Numbered from the stretch's first letter, positions 1 through 9,400 are shown. The stretch is DNA of 34,616 nt from Gammaproteobacteria bacterium (GCA_026710425.1 JAPORB010000209.1:1-34616), one strand, 5' to 3'. Program-made: numbers and translations. The notes: generated by a model not told the origin, from the letters alone.

Positions 1-808
1 AATCAGTAAAAGCTCTTGCCGGTGTGTCTTTCTCACCAATGATCCGCTCCACCTTTACCGCCTCAAATAGCCTGTGAGCGGGAGCATTTCCCAGATCGCC
101 ATCATGCCTGAATACAATTAGCCTGCGGGCAGACATTTCTCCGCGCGCAGCGGAGCGATCATGCTCAAACATATTGATGAGTGATTGCCATAACAGCTTC
201 AGATCAGTGTCGGAAAAACCTGTACGCTCGGCGAGCTTAGCCGAAATGTAGCCATGCACGCGGTAAAGGCCGTAGGGAATAATATGTTTCCTCCCCATTG
301 TCCGCTCTTTCTCAAGATCCCTCTCGTTGGTGACTGCCATGCGGGTGATAGCCACCTCTAGTGGCAGAATCGGATCAATGGAGCTGCCAAATGCCAACTG
401 GACAGGTCCCCTGACCTGTCCAGTATTCACCTCTGTAGTCATGACCGCACCAAAGGCCCGCACATCAAAAAAGGTGCGACACATCCAGTCTGTCAGTGCT
501 TGGGCCTGCTCATTTTCCCTTGGTAGTTTCTTTGGAACAGGTTTGATGTCCAATGCTTCATAGGCCTTTTTGTGTTGATTGTTCAGTACCGATTTTTCCT
601 GCATGTAAATATGATAGCCAGCTTTATTGTTCTCCGACAGCAACACAAAGTTACGAATTTTCCGTTTAAGGCATACGTCAGTCACCAATCCTTGGCTAGT
701 TTCTGGGTCAAGTCGCGGCATGTTGCCGGCATCCGGGTCACCGTTTGGGTTGCCGTTGGTGACATCAAATAGGTAGACAAACTCGTAGCGGTTAATGATT
801 GCACTCAT
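1..808 (-). CDS. cas7c: Cas7c (Csd2), type I-C Cascade backbone subunit, partial
   Basis: This gene is missing from the ORF track because it runs off the left edge. Reading the minus strand from an ATG at 808 gives about 269 residues with no stop, beginning [29 protein letters not shown]. That start, with its NGNPNGDPD segment, is typical of Csd2/Cas7 of type I-C. Cas7 polymerises along the crRNA to form the backbone of the interference complex. A further family-like stretch is the RGPVQLAFG region near residue 135. The ATG overlaps the stop of cas8c in an ATGA, so the two are probably translationally coupled. The C-terminus is outside the window. Its place after cas8c matches the usual I-C order cas3-cas5-cas8c-cas7. 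Confidence 0.93.
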   Translation of the reverse strand, partial: MSAIINRYEFVYLFDVTNGNPNGDPDAGNMPRLDPETSQGLVTDVCLKRKIRNFVLLSENNKAGYHIYMQEKSVLNNQHKKAYEALDIKPVPKKLPRENEQAQALTDWMCRTFFDVRAFGAVMTTEVNTGQVRGPVQLAFGSSIDPILPLEVAITRMAVTNERDLEKERTMGRKHIIPYGLYRVHGYISAKLAERTGFSDTDLKLLWQSLINMFEHDRSAARGEMSARRLIVFRHDGDLGNAPAHRLFEAVKVERIIGEKDTPARAFTD

Positions 809-2670
809 TTCTCGTCTCCATGATCAGGTTGAATTTTATGTTTTGTTAAGAGGCTCTGCTGCTGGTGATAGTAGCCAATAACAAACCTCCCTTGGGCCTG
901 CAAACTAAGGCTCCCAGGAAATTCCGAGCCAAGCAGTTCAATTATTTCGCCTATTTGCCTTTCCAATATAACTGCTAAGCCGGGTTTGTCCTTTTTCACT
1001 TTACCCAAATGATGCTGAGCATTTCGTACAAGCAGCGGAAAAATAGCTGCCGGGGTTGCGGAGGCGGCACCGAAATATCGTTCTCGTATCGTAGCATTTA
1101 CTTCTCTTCCCAGCGCATTGCGCTGACAGGACTCTAGCGAGGCGAACAGCCGCCCCAGCACGTAACCCGGGTCTTGGTTTTGTATGTCTATACTCACTGG
1201 AATCTCCTTCTTTTGAGTATTAGTAAAACGGGTATTACGACATAGCACTGCTTTGCATAGGGCTACACGCAAAGGAGAAAAATGCCCATCTGCGCGTATC
1301 CGCATGAGTACATTAGTCAGTAAACTTCGTGGGTAGCGTTGACCAGTAAGAATTGCTCTTGTCAGCTCACCCGCAAGCTGTGGTGGAACATCATTCAATT
1401 TGGGCTTGTTATTTTCCCTATATGGCACCAATTCTCTGATCAGTCGCCAAACCGCAGGCTCATTTTTCCAAGGCTGTGGATTAAGATACAAATCCTGATA
1501 ATGCTGCGCCAATCGTGCAGTGAAATTCTTCAGACTATCTGCTTCCCAGAATCGAATTGATAGTCGAGAGGTGTTTGGAGCAAGCCCTAGTACATAGATT
1601 TGGGTTTCTTCGTCCAGTTCCGGGTCGAGTTCAGACAATGGTCTGCCTTTGGAAATTTTGGTGAGTGCACTTTGAAGTTTGCAAGTCTCCGTCTCGTCTG
1701 TTTTCACGTCGAGCAGGGTACTCAGCAGGTTTTCTCCAGCTATGGCCTGTTTCATATGTGCCGCTTCGGCCCAAAATACCACCGTAGTATCGCCAATTTG
1801 CAGGCGTTGGCGGTTGCCATCATCATGTCGAAGCAGAAAATTCAGTGCCGTCACATAGGCAGCGGCTGCTCTTTTTGAAACAGGTGCGTTATACCCCTGG
1901 GATTTTCCATAAGACCCAAATGAGTCCTTGTTAAAGGAAACGATAGAGGCTCCAGAACTCTGAGCTCCGGCCACACCCTTGATTGATTCATGGATTCTTG
2001 CGATGGTTTGATGCTTCCCGGTCACCAGACAGTTACCACATTCGCTCTCTTCAGACTGGAGTCCATCTTGGGGCACTAATTCCTTGGCTGCCGACCGTTC
2101 ATGCAGAAGCTCTCGCTTACCATCCAGCCGAAATACCACATTCGAATCCAGGAAGTCTTCACCAAGCCTGAGGAAGTGGTTGCTCTCCAAAAAAGTATCA
2201 GGATTCCATGTATTCAGGAAACGTAAGAAAGAAGTCAGGCCTTCATCTGTTGGGTTTTCAAGCAGATTAACATGGTATGACCTGAATGATTCATGTTCTT
2301 TGGAAAGTCGATCTAGCATTTTTTCCAAGTCATCTTTCTCTTTATTTGATAATTGCTGGCTGCTTTCTTGCTTTTTTCGAAGCTTTTCCACCTTCCCGCT
2401 AATACCAAGGGCATAGCTAGTTTTATCCCAGAAAAGAAACGGCTTGAAAACCTGCCCCGTCCGCTTGGTTGAGGCTGGAACAATTAGCCTCTTGGGTAGG
2501 GGTTTCGCATAGGTTGTATCTCGCAAATCTTGAACCGAAACAACATGTCCAGTGATGTCTAAAACAACTGCATAGCTTATTTTTTCAGCACTATATCCTC
2601 TGGGAGCAATACCGGAATCTTCGTTTGAAGCAAGCCTTTCATAATAATTGTTCAGTGCTGATAGAATCAT
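805..2670 (-). CDS. cas8c: Cas8c (Csd1), type I-C large subunit
   Basis: A 621-residue protein starting [13 protein letters not shown], the characteristic N-terminus of Csd1/Cas8c. In type I-C systems this is the large subunit that recognises the PAM and the target DNA within Cascade. An internal in-frame start in this gene commonly gives a separate Cas11-like small subunit. I did not identify a convincing internal ribosome site, so that is only a possibility here. Length is normal for the family. A cluster of charged residues near 95-125 ([10 protein letters not shown]...) and a CGNC pair near residue 220 are visible; the latter could bind metal. The start overlaps the cas5c stop by 4 nt and the end overlaps the cas7c start by 4 nt, a tightly coupled operon. 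Confidence 0.95.
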   Translation of the reverse strand: MILSALNNYYERLASNEDSGIAPRGYSAEKISYAVVLDITGHVVSVQDLRDTTYAKPLPKRLIVPASTKRTGQVFKPFLFWDKTSYALGISGKVEKLRKKQESSQQLSNKEKDDLEKMLDRLSKEHESFRSYHVNLLENPTDEGLTSFLRFLNTWNPDTFLESNHFLRLGEDFLDSNVVFRLDGKRELLHERSAAKELVPQDGLQSEESECGNCLVTGKHQTIARIHESIKGVAGAQSSGASIVSFNKDSFGSYGKSQGYNAPVSKRAAAAYVTALNFLLRHDDGNRQRLQIGDTTVVFWAEAAHMKQAIAGENLLSTLLDVKTDETETCKLQSALTKISKGRPLSELDPELDEETQIYVLGLAPNTSRLSIRFWEADSLKNFTARLAQHYQDLYLNPQPWKNEPAVWRLIRELVPYRENNKPKLNDVPPQLAGELTRAILTGQRYPRSLLTNVLMRIRADGHFSPLRVALCKAVLCRNTRFTNTQKKEIPVSIDIQNQDPGYVLGRLFASLESCQRNALGREVNATIRERYFGAASATPAAIFPLLVRNAQHHLGKVKKDKPGLAVILERQIGEIIELLGSEFPGSLSLQAQGRFVIGYYHQQQSLLTKHKIQPDHGDEK

Positions 2671-3341
2671 GCTTTCAACTCCTGAACTTTAAATAAAGGT
2701 ACATTTATCACACCATCTCTCATCTGCGCCCGGAAGTAGTGAGGGGTAATGCCGTTTTTGAAGTCAAAATCGTGCAGTATCCAGCCCAGATCTTTTTGAC
2801 CAACCAGATCGGGATGAACTGTCGGCCTCACACCCTCTTCCACAAATTCAAAACTCGCTGCAAATTCCCTGTTTCCCAAACATGGGGTATGAAAGCACTG
2901 ACCCCTGCGTGCTCTTCGGACAAAGATGTCCCTATGTTTTCGTTCATTGTCATCCGGCCCTGCATTTTCCGTCAGCTCGAAATGTGCTTCAATGATATAG
3001 GCCACGTTCCGTAATAGCGTGGTTGCCCGTTGCTGCCGATTGTCTCCGTCATCAACATAATATCTAAGTGCCATCTCTGAGCCGCTCATTGCTGCTTTCA
3101 CCTTATTATCCGAGATTTTGTCCTTGACTTCATTGCGCCTAAGGGTTTCAAACCTGATAGGATTGAGCACGGTGATCTTGTCTATATGCCAGCGAATCGC
3201 TGGTTTCCAGTGAATGGCCTCAACAATGCCCCTAGCTGCAGAAGGTGTGATGACATCATAGCTGACGCGCTCTACCTTCATTTCGGGCCGAGTGAAACAG
3301 GCTCTTTCTCCCCAAACTTTTAGCTTTACTCCATAACTCAC
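2667..3341 (-). CDS. cas5c: Cas5c (Cas5d), pre-crRNA processing endoribonuclease of type I-C
   Basis: A 224-residue protein with the Cas5 N-terminal ferredoxin-like fold. The stretch VKLKVWGERACFTRPEMKVERVSYDVITPSAARGIVEAIHWKP is diagnostic of Cas5c/Cas5d. In type I-C, which lacks Cas6, this subunit cuts pre-crRNA at the repeat and stays bound to the 5' handle. The start is GTG, chosen because GAGG lies 8-9 bases upstream. The gene begins about 30 bp after cas3 and overlaps cas8c by 4 nt. The ribonuclease residues known in this family cannot be assigned with certainty without an alignment, but the second half (VAYIIEAHFELTE...) looks intact. Confidence 0.94.
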   Translation of the reverse strand: MSYGVKLKVWGERACFTRPEMKVERVSYDVITPSAARGIVEAIHWKPAIRWHIDKITVLNPIRFETLRRNEVKDKISDNKVKAAMSGSEMALRYYVDDGDNRQQRATTLLRNVAYIIEAHFELTENAGPDDNERKHRDIFVRRARRGQCFHTPCLGNREFAASFEFVEEGVRPTVHPDLVGQKDLGWILHDFDFKNGITPHYFRAQMRDGVINVPLFKVQELKA

Positions 3342-3371
3342 GGTAATGCCTCTGTCTCTTTATTGCAAAAC

Positions 3372-5627
3372 TTAATAAACTGATCTCTCTGCTGCAATAT
3401 ATGCAGGGTTTTCCCAGCTCAGACCACAGTCTTCATCATACAGGTTTGTAGATACAAGTTCCAAGAACTGCTCACCGAACTTTTCTTCATTTACAGGCTG
3501 AACTGCACCAGCAGCACGCAATGCTTGTAACCCATATGCAGGGACCTGCACCAGATAAGGCTGTAGCTTCCTTGCAATTCCGCCAACTCGATCCAGTTGC
3601 TTAATTGTATTCAAAAGCTTAGTCACATCGCTTCGGGAAGACTGTTCATGTAGCGAAGAGTAGGTAACGATAATCGGTTGCATATTGCTCTCGATCATAC
3701 GGAATTTGCGCGCCATCTGTTCGAAGGGTAAAGCATCAGGATCCTGGTTTACATCTAGGAGCCTGTGCGCATCCAGTTCGCAGCCTTTAATCCAATACAC
3801 TTCCTTAAAATAATTCTGAATGGCCTCGGGTGATAGAGTTATACTTGAGTGCTGCCTTAAAATCATGCGGCTAGCTTGAGCGTACTGCTCTAGTTCCGGT
3901 GGCATAGACCAATCGCCTCTTACTGAAAACACAGACACGATACTTTCGTTTTTGGATTGCTTGCCTTCACGATTGCAACGCCCGGCAGCTTGGGCGATGG
4001 AGTCCATGCCAGCATCCGCACGAAAAACTGTAGGGAAATCAACATCTACGCCCGCTTCTATCAATGAGGTTGAAATGACCCGGCATGATCTTCCAGATCT
4101 CAGTGCCTTTCGAATACACTCCAGTTTGTCGCTGCGGTGTCTTGCACACATCAATGTGGTCAGGTGGTAGCTGCCTTCCATATGGCGGATCCTTTTAAAC
4201 ACAAATTGAGCATGACGGCGGTTGTTCAGGATACACAACACTTGTTGCTGATTTATCAACCGCTCAATCAGCTGTTCATCATCCAGTTCGCCGATATGTT
4301 CTATACGCACCCGCTCTAGCTCCCTGTGAAGGGATTTCGGATCAGGTGCCAGCTCCCTCACGTTTTCCAGTCCATTCTTAAAACCATCCTTGGCTAGCAA
4401 CGCTGGTTGTGTTGCTGTGCATAATACCAAGCTGGTGCGGTAATTCCTTGCCAGCTCGGCAATAGCGGCTACACAGGGGCACAACAATTTATATGGAAGT
4501 GTCTGCGCTTCATCCAGAATAACAACGCTATTGGAAATGTTATGCAGTTTTCGACATTGCGAAGGGCGATTCGCAAAAAGACTTTCGAAGAACTGTACCG
4601 CGGTGGTGACAATGATGGGAGCATCCCAATTTTCGCTAGCAAGTCGCAACTTATCCTTGGAGTCTGGATCTACCAAAGCATACCTATGCTCATTGAATGC
4701 ACTGTGATGCTCCAGCACCGCTGCATCACCGAGCAATCCAAATGCCTTACGAAGCTCTCCGGCGTTCTGCTCAACAATACTGGTGAAGGGAATAACAAAG
4801 ATAATACGGTGCAAGCCATGTTGAATGGCATGATCAAGGCCAAACGCTAGTGACGACAGAGTTTTTCCGCCACCTGTCGGTACATTCAACGTGAATAGTC
4901 CCGGTGCCAATGCAGCCTGTTGACGGACATGGGTGAGGATTCTGAAGCGAACAGGGTTTATTCCATTTGGTGACTGAAATCTGGGTTTTTGTAAATAATC
5001 AGTCAACGCTTGTTGCAGTGCCCACAAAGATGGAAAACTTCGATCTCTTGGTGCCTTTCCCTCAATCCGCCGAAAGAAGGCATCCGTGTCAAGAAAGTCG
5101 GCATCGACAAGGCATGAGTATAGCATTCTTGTCAGAAACGCTATCTGAAATCCTGACAATTTTGGATCTGTGTCCAGTTTAGGTACGGACGGGCACGGAT
5201 TCAGGTTAATCTCTTTTTCCCAGCATGTATCCAGTTGCGTTTCCACTGGATGGCGCAATCGTGTTTCCAGTGGAGTAATGGATTGCCGCTCAAGTTCCTT
5301 ACCATCTGCTAATCCGGCATGATGCCCAGCAATCGCATATGCCAGTAATTTTCCAACTTGAGGGTAACGCAAGGCAACAATCTGGGCACCCCAAGTAGCA
5401 TGATCAACCCGCCTTACGCTGCCTCTCAAACGAGCCTGGAATTCCGGGCAATACTTTCCAACATCACGCAATATACCTGCCAATTCGGCTAAATCCCCAC
5501 AACCAAATCCTTCTGCGAAATTTTTCGCCAAGCTTCCTACTTGTTTCAAATGATCCTGAAGGGTTTGCCACTCCGTTTCTGGAAATTCACTCGACGAATG
5601 AGCATAGAAAGTAGTTCCTTTATACAT
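3372..5627 (-). CDS. cas3: Cas3 (type I-C helicase-nuclease) with altered HD motif
   Basis: A 751-residue Cas3 with an N-terminal HD-nuclease region (about 1-200) and a superfamily 2 helicase. Visible helicase motifs are Walker A PTGGGKTLSS, DEAQ box LDEAQTLP, motif III CTATQP, motif V SLIEAGVDVDFP and motif VI QAAGRCNREG. Cas3 is recruited by Cascade to unwind and degrade target DNA. The expected HD signature (usually LxHDxGKY in this family) reads LRDVGKY: residue 54 is Arg, codon CGT, one transition from CAT. Other metal-ligand-like histidines remain (HATWGA near 75, AGHHAG near 98). The protein is otherwise full length and intact, so the nuclease may be crippled while the helicase is not. 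It is the first gene of the operon, with AAAGG about 9 bases before the ATG. Confidence 0.94.
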   Translation of the reverse strand: MYKGTTFYAHSSSEFPETEWQTLQDHLKQVGSLAKNFAEGFGCGDLAELAGILRDVGKYCPEFQARLRGSVRRVDHATWGAQIVALRYPQVGKLLAYAIAGHHAGLADGKELERQSITPLETRLRHPVETQLDTCWEKEINLNPCPSVPKLDTDPKLSGFQIAFLTRMLYSCLVDADFLDTDAFFRRIEGKAPRDRSFPSLWALQQALTDYLQKPRFQSPNGINPVRFRILTHVRQQAALAPGLFTLNVPTGGGKTLSSLAFGLDHAIQHGLHRIIFVIPFTSIVEQNAGELRKAFGLLGDAAVLEHHSAFNEHRYALVDPDSKDKLRLASENWDAPIIVTTAVQFFESLFANRPSQCRKLHNISNSVVILDEAQTLPYKLLCPCVAAIAELARNYRTSLVLCTATQPALLAKDGFKNGLENVRELAPDPKSLHRELERVRIEHIGELDDEQLIERLINQQQVLCILNNRRHAQFVFKRIRHMEGSYHLTTLMCARHRSDKLECIRKALRSGRSCRVISTSLIEAGVDVDFPTVFRADAGMDSIAQAAGRCNREGKQSKNESIVSVFSVRGDWSMPPELEQYAQASRMILRQHSSITLSPEAIQNYFKEVYWIKGCELDAHRLLDVNQDPDALPFEQMARKFRMIESNMQPIIVTYSSLHEQSSRSDVTKLLNTIKQLDRVGGIARKLQPYLVQVPAYGLQALRAAGAVQPVNEEKFGEQFLELVSTNLYDEDCGLSWENPAYIAAERSVY

Positions 5628-5670
5628 ACAAAAATACCTTTTCTAACTTCAAGGGTTTTTGTCAAAACAT

Positions 5671-5702
5671 ATCATATTATTCTAGCCTTGCTAGAGCCTA
5701 GC
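5671..5702 (-). promoter_or_regulatory. Candidate cas operon promoter and operator
   Basis: Upstream of cas3 the minus strand has TATGAT (5676-5671) as a possible -10, with no good -35 hexamer. Immediately upstream lie two overlapping interrupted palindromes, CTAGC-ctt-GCTAG (5682-5694) and GCTAG-agc-CTAGC (5690-5702), which share their middle half-site. This geometry across the -35 region would suit a regulator. The pattern is seen directly; its function is inferred. Confidence 0.3.
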
Positions 5703-5811
5703 TTCTGGATAATCTGTTAGAAGATATTGGATAAAAAGCCATAAAATATACGGCTCGTTAATTGCATTGACTGAATTTTTAGGGTCTTTCGAACGGTCCC
5801 GAATGCTGAAA

Positions 5812-5899
5812 TGGCGGTGAGGGAGGGATTCGAACCCTCGATACGTTCCCGCATACACACTTTCCAGGCGTGCTCCTTCGACCACTCGGACACCTCACC
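5812..5899 (-). tRNA. tRNA-Ser (anticodon GGA)
   Basis: On the minus strand the sequence folds as an 88-nt class II tRNA. The acceptor GGTGAGG pairs with CCTCACC, followed by G discriminator and an encoded CCA. The anticodon loop CTGGAAA gives GGA. There is a long variable arm and the T loop reads GGTTCGAATCC. It reads serine UCC/UCU codons. The 3' end faces the cas operon, so the locus is a plausible integration site for that island. Confidence 0.96.
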
Positions 5900-5969
5900 A
5901 TCAAAATTCAACCAGAATAATATCTACATCTCCTACATCTAGAATTTCACGCTCTATTGAACAGAACAT

Positions 5970-5999
5970 AGTATAATTCAGCCTTAAGAAATTTACAAA
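5970..5999 (-). promoter_or_regulatory. Possible promoter of tRNA-Ser
   Basis: The minus strand carries TATACT (-10, 5970-5975) preceded at 18 nt by TTTGTA (5994-5999). The implied leader before the tRNA would be about 65 nt. The -35 element is weak, so this is tentative. Confidence 0.3.
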
Positions 6000-6020
6000 G
6001 TAGACAATCGCTCCCATTCG

Positions 6021-6839
6021 TTATTGCCGGGAGATACGAGATAGGATTTGTTGATAGCTAATGGGCGCAGAACTACGATATACATTGATATCAAGACCAC
6101 CCCGGCGTAAATAATTCATGCATAAAATCAGCTTTTGGGGCTTACAGTAAAGCATCAGATCCCGGTAGATGCGCTCAGCACATTCTTCATGGTACCCCTG
6201 GTGCTGCCGATATGAGCAGAGATATTTAATCAATCCATGTTGATCTATTTTTAGCCCGCTGTAACTAATCAGTACTCGGGCCCAATCGGGGGCACCAGTG
6301 ACGGGACAATTGGACCTGAACAGCTGACTGCTGAGTTCCTCCTCTACCACCGTCTTGTCACTGGTGGCCAGAAAATCACCACAAGGAAGATAATGACTAA
6401 CCTCCACCTGATGATTGTCAATACTCCTTCCTCTACTACAGCTTAATTCACAGAACTGTTTGTCTTCGACATCAAATATGTGGACTTTAACCTGTGACTT
6501 GCTGATCGCTGATAGGTCCCTACCAAGCATGGATGCCAGTTGATTTTTTCCCTCAAGTCTCTCTTGGTTAAGCGAATTCAGATACAGCTTGAGTGACTTT
6601 GACTCAACGATGTATTCTGAGTCTGCATCGAAAAAAAATTCAGCCACTGCCACCTCTGGTTTGCCCTGGGAATTAAGCCAGGATAGCTCAAAGGCATGCC
6701 AGTGGTCAAAGCCATACATAGGCAGGTTATTGTCGATACCAAGTGTCTGGCGTGCACTTGAACGGGCAATGGGGTAGAGAATTCCCGGATCATAGTGTTC
6801 CGGTGCTGCAATAGTTTCGCCTAAAGGATTACCAGTCAT
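6021..6839 (-). CDS. queF: NADPH-dependent 7-cyano-7-deazaguanine reductase QueF (long form)
   Basis: QueF reduces preQ0 to preQ1 in queuosine biosynthesis, a cytosolic step before tRNA-guanine transglycosylase. The 272 residues match the long, two-domain QueF typical of Gammaproteobacteria (E. coli about 282). Visible signatures are ESKSLKLYLNS near residue 78, the active-site cysteine in SNCPVTGAPDW near 180, and YHEECAERI near 218, which holds the substrate-binding glutamate. The start lies 10 nt after the stop of the ABC permease gene, so it is likely cotranscribed with the ABC pair, although the functions are unrelated. No strong ribosome site precedes the ATG, which also suggests coupling. 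Confidence 0.95.
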   Translation of the reverse strand: MTGNPLGETIAAPEHYDPGILYPIARSSARQTLGIDNNLPMYGFDHWHAFELSWLNSQGKPEVAVAEFFFDADSEYIVESKSLKLYLNSLNQERLEGKNQLASMLGRDLSAISKSQVKVHIFDVEDKQFCELSCSRGRSIDNHQVEVSHYLPCGDFLATSDKTVVEEELSSQLFRSNCPVTGAPDWARVLISYSGLKIDQHGLIKYLCSYRQHQGYHEECAERIYRDLMLYCKPQKLILCMNYLRRGGLDINVYRSSAPISYQQILSRISRQ

Positions 6840-6849
6840 TTTTATGCTG

Positions 6850-7623
6850 CTACTGGCGAATTCCTGTACCGTGACGCAATAACCAAATGCAGCCGCTGTA
6901 AAGGACGACGCTAAACAGCCCGAGGATCAGGAAGGCCCACACAATATCAACATCCGAGCTACCAAGAAAACCATAGCGAAACGTATTGACCATGTAGAAG
7001 ATGGGATTAAGAGCCGATACCGCCTGCCAGAACGGAGATAACAATTCAACTGAGTAAAACACCCCTCCGAGATAGATCAGCGGTGCCAACACGAAAGTGG
7101 GAATGATCGAAATGTCATCGAAACTGTTGGCAAAGACTGCATTAACAAAACCTGCCAATGAAAAAACAATTGAAGTCAATAATATTACCGAGACAGTCAC
7201 CAATGGGTAAGCAATCCGCAGGTCCGCAAACATCAAGGATAGTGAAGTAACAATAACTCCAACAGCCAAACCCCTTGCCATGCCTCCTACCACAAATCCG
7301 GATAGGATGACGTAGTTTGGTACGGGTGAGACCAGCAACTCCTCAACACTGCGCTGAAACTTTTGACTGAAAAAACTGGACACCACATTGGAATAAGAAT
7401 TCTGAATCACCGACATCATGATCAGTCCAGGAACAATAAATTCCATGTATTGAAAACCTGCCATCTCGCCTATGCGGCGACCGACCAGATTACCAAAGAT
7501 GACAAAATATAGGACAATGGTGATGGCGGGTGGAACTAGGGTTTGCAACCATATTCTGGCAAACCTCCTGATTTCCTTGACCACAATAGTCTCGAATGCA
7601 ATCAGTTTGTGGTTACCGTACAT
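6850..7623 (-). CDS. ABC-2 type transporter permease (YadH-like)
   Basis: A 257-residue integral membrane protein with about six hydrophobic segments and the ABC-2 layout: an N-terminal cytoplasmic stretch, then TM segments from residue 25, including PPAITIVLYFVIFGNLVG and the long GLIMMSVIQNSYSNV region. It resembles YadH/NodJ-type permeases of exporters for drugs, lipids or polysaccharide. It would form the membrane half of the exporter whose ATPase is encoded 97 bp upstream. GGGAG four bases before the ATG supports the start. The substrate cannot be told from sequence. Confidence 0.9.
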   Translation of the reverse strand: MYGNHKLIAFETIVVKEIRRFARIWLQTLVPPAITIVLYFVIFGNLVGRRIGEMAGFQYMEFIVPGLIMMSVIQNSYSNVVSSFFSQKFQRSVEELLVSPVPNYVILSGFVVGGMARGLAVGVIVTSLSLMFADLRIAYPLVTVSVILLTSIVFSLAGFVNAVFANSFDDISIIPTFVLAPLIYLGGVFYSVELLSPFWQAVSALNPIFYMVNTFRYGFLGSSDVDIVWAFLILGLFSVVLYSGCIWLLRHGTGIRQ

Positions 7624-7720
7624 ATTTCTCCCTAACGGATTTGATTTTTTTCATTACTTTCTGTGATCTGCAAACAATTTCAGAAATCGGTTGAGTCTTA
7701 TTTTCGGAACCGACAGTTCA

Positions 7721-8653
7721 TCATGCCTCTATAACATTTCTTTGCAGGCGAGAGAGAAACAACTGCTCAAGGCGATTACTTTTATTGCGCATACTACTAA
7801 TATTGATCCCCTTGGCATTAATTTCAGCAAACACTGCGTTTAAGGAAATGCCGGCGGGCACAGAAATTTCGATGCTATGTTCGTCGACAACATTGGCATA
7901 GACTCCTTCCAGTGAAAAATCAATTGGACCGCTCATAGCGTCCCTCGAATCAAGCACGAAGACTTGTGAGTCAAGGGCAGCAAGTAAGTGCTTCATGCTG
8001 GTGTTTTCCACAATCTCACCATTATCGATGATGGCAATATTACGACACAGTTGTTCGGCTTCTTCCAAGTAATGGGTAGTTAGGATGATGGTGGTGCCAT
8101 TTGCATTAATCTCAGTAAGGAAATCCCACATGGATTTTCGCAATTCGATGTCCACCCCTGCGGTTGGTTCATCAAGAATCAACAGGCGGGGTTCATGCAC
8201 CAGGGCTCTGGCTATCATCAAGCGGCGTTTCATGCCGCCAGACAAAGTGCGAGAGCGATCGTTGCGTTTTTCCCACAATCCAAGTTGCCTGAGATATTTC
8301 TCTGTGCGCTCTTTGGCCAATTTTCTATTCAAGCCATAATAACCGGCCTGAGTTATAACCACATTGCCCACTCTCTCGAAAAGACTGAAATTCACCTCTT
8401 GAGGCACGATGCCCAGATCCAGTTTAGTTTCGTAGACATGAGTATCCACATTGCGTCCAAAAACCTCCACGAACCCACCGGTGCGATTAATCAGCGTTGA
8501 TATCACGCCGATGGTGGTCGATTTTCCTGCTCCGTTTGGACCTAGCAAGGCAAAAAAATCTCCCTGTCTCACCTCTAGGGATATACCTTTTAGTGCTTCA
8601 AACCCATTGGCATAGGTTTTCTGCAGATTTTTTATGGAAATGGCTATCGACAT
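7721..8653 (-). CDS. ABC transporter ATP-binding protein (YadG-like)
   Basis: The ATPase partner of the ABC-2 permease. It has Walker A GPNGAGKST near residue 38, a Q-loop region VPQEVNF, the signature LSGGMKRRLMIARAL, Walker B LLILDEPTAGVD, and the H-loop TTHYLEEAEQL. A C-terminal extension of about 80 residues resembles that of YadG/CcmA-type exporter ATPases. The track's start at 8677 is a TTG. I prefer the ATG at 8653 (MSIAISIKNLQKTYANG...), which fits the family start and gives about 310 residues. It lies 149 bp downstream of the tRNA-Glu gene and is separated from it by a terminator. Confidence 0.92.
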   Translation of the reverse strand: MSIAISIKNLQKTYANGFEALKGISLEVRQGDFFALLGPNGAGKSTTIGVISTLINRTGGFVEVFGRNVDTHVYETKLDLGIVPQEVNFSLFERVGNVVITQAGYYGLNRKLAKERTEKYLRQLGLWEKRNDRSRTLSGGMKRRLMIARALVHEPRLLILDEPTAGVDIELRKSMWDFLTEINANGTTIILTTHYLEEAEQLCRNIAIIDNGEIVENTSMKHLLAALDSQVFVLDSRDAMSGPIDFSLEGVYANVVDEHSIEISVPAGISLNAVFAEINAKGINISSMRNKSNRLEQLFLSRLQRNVIEA

Positions 8654-8769
8654 GGTGAACCCGCACTCAATCTGCAACAGTGCCTTGCTGAGACTGTTTT
8701 GCGGGACAAGCTGGGGCTAGGAAATGACACTTTGCAGAATATGCAGGAAGCATGGCTTGCATTTTGCTC

Positions 8770-8796
8770 AAAAAAAAGCCCAGCTTTTGCCGGGCT
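8770..8796 (-). terminator. Rho-independent terminator after tRNA-Glu
   Basis: The minus strand reads AGCCCGGC-AAAA-GCTGGGCT followed by a run of eight T. The stem is 8 bp with one G-U pair, and the poly-U tail is long. It sits 6 nt beyond the tRNA CCA end. Confidence 0.9.
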
Positions 8797-8802
8797 CTAT
8801 GT

Positions 8803-8878
<76 letters not shown>

Positions 8879-8916
8879 AGTTGAATTGTCTCGCAGAACT
8901 CACCACATAAAAGACC

Positions 8917-8945
8917 ATCATAAACAGCATGTCTGATTAAGTCAA
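8917..8945 (-). promoter_or_regulatory. Sigma70-type promoter of tRNA-Glu
   Basis: The minus strand has TTGACT (8945-8940), a 17-nt spacer, then TATGAT (8922-8917). Both hexamers are one mismatch from consensus with ideal spacing. Transcription would start about 30 nt before the mature tRNA. Confidence 0.8.
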
Positions 8946-9400
8946 GGGGTTTTCCAATGGAGAAATTGTGCGACAAGGTTCTGAGGAATTTTAGAGAATA
9001 AAAATTTTTATATTATTGATATTTATAGCATTTAATAATCAACTTTAGAATAAATCCTTTGGTCTGATCGTACCACACTGTTACCTATCCAATTTATTTT
9101 TATGCTTTGTATATGGGTTTTCTGTTCCATACCCTGCTCTGGTCAGGCAAGATCAACGAGAATACCCGTCCGTAACAAGTAATGATCTACGGACCCTTTA
9201 TCAAGGTACTGGAGGGGGTCAATTGAGTCTGACAATTCAGGAAAATTCCGGATGGCCATTCTTCAGAGCCTTTTCCTGATTCTCTTTATTCAGCCCGTTG
9301 GTCGTCTCTTGAAGGATAATGCGACTAGCCGCACCATTGACCATGAACAGAAAATTGAGGAAAAATTTACTTTTTGGCAGATATGAAGTAGACTTTAGAT
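8946..9400. other. Intergenic stretch with one stem-loop, no clear gene
   Basis: AT-rich in the first 150 bases. It contains a perfect 7-bp inverted repeat GTCCGTA/TACGGAC around a 13-nt loop (9168-9194) without a T-run. The minus strand near 9230-9400 carries a start-less open stretch (…FLFMVNGAASRIILQETTNGLNK…) that ends in a stop near 9240. It may be a gene relic, but I do not recognise it. Confidence 0.4.

Noticed and set aside
327-772. Plus-strand ORFs of 78 and 66 residues at the left edge
   Set aside because: They lie antisense to cas7c, which reads open across the whole stretch with clear family motifs.
1-5640. A CRISPR array in the window
   Set aside because: No regularly spaced 30-37 bp repeats are visible anywhere. 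The array is presumably beyond the left edge, past cas2.
5691-5911. Two 64-residue ORFs across the tRNA-Ser gene
   Set aside because: They translate the tRNA itself and its flanks; no protein features.
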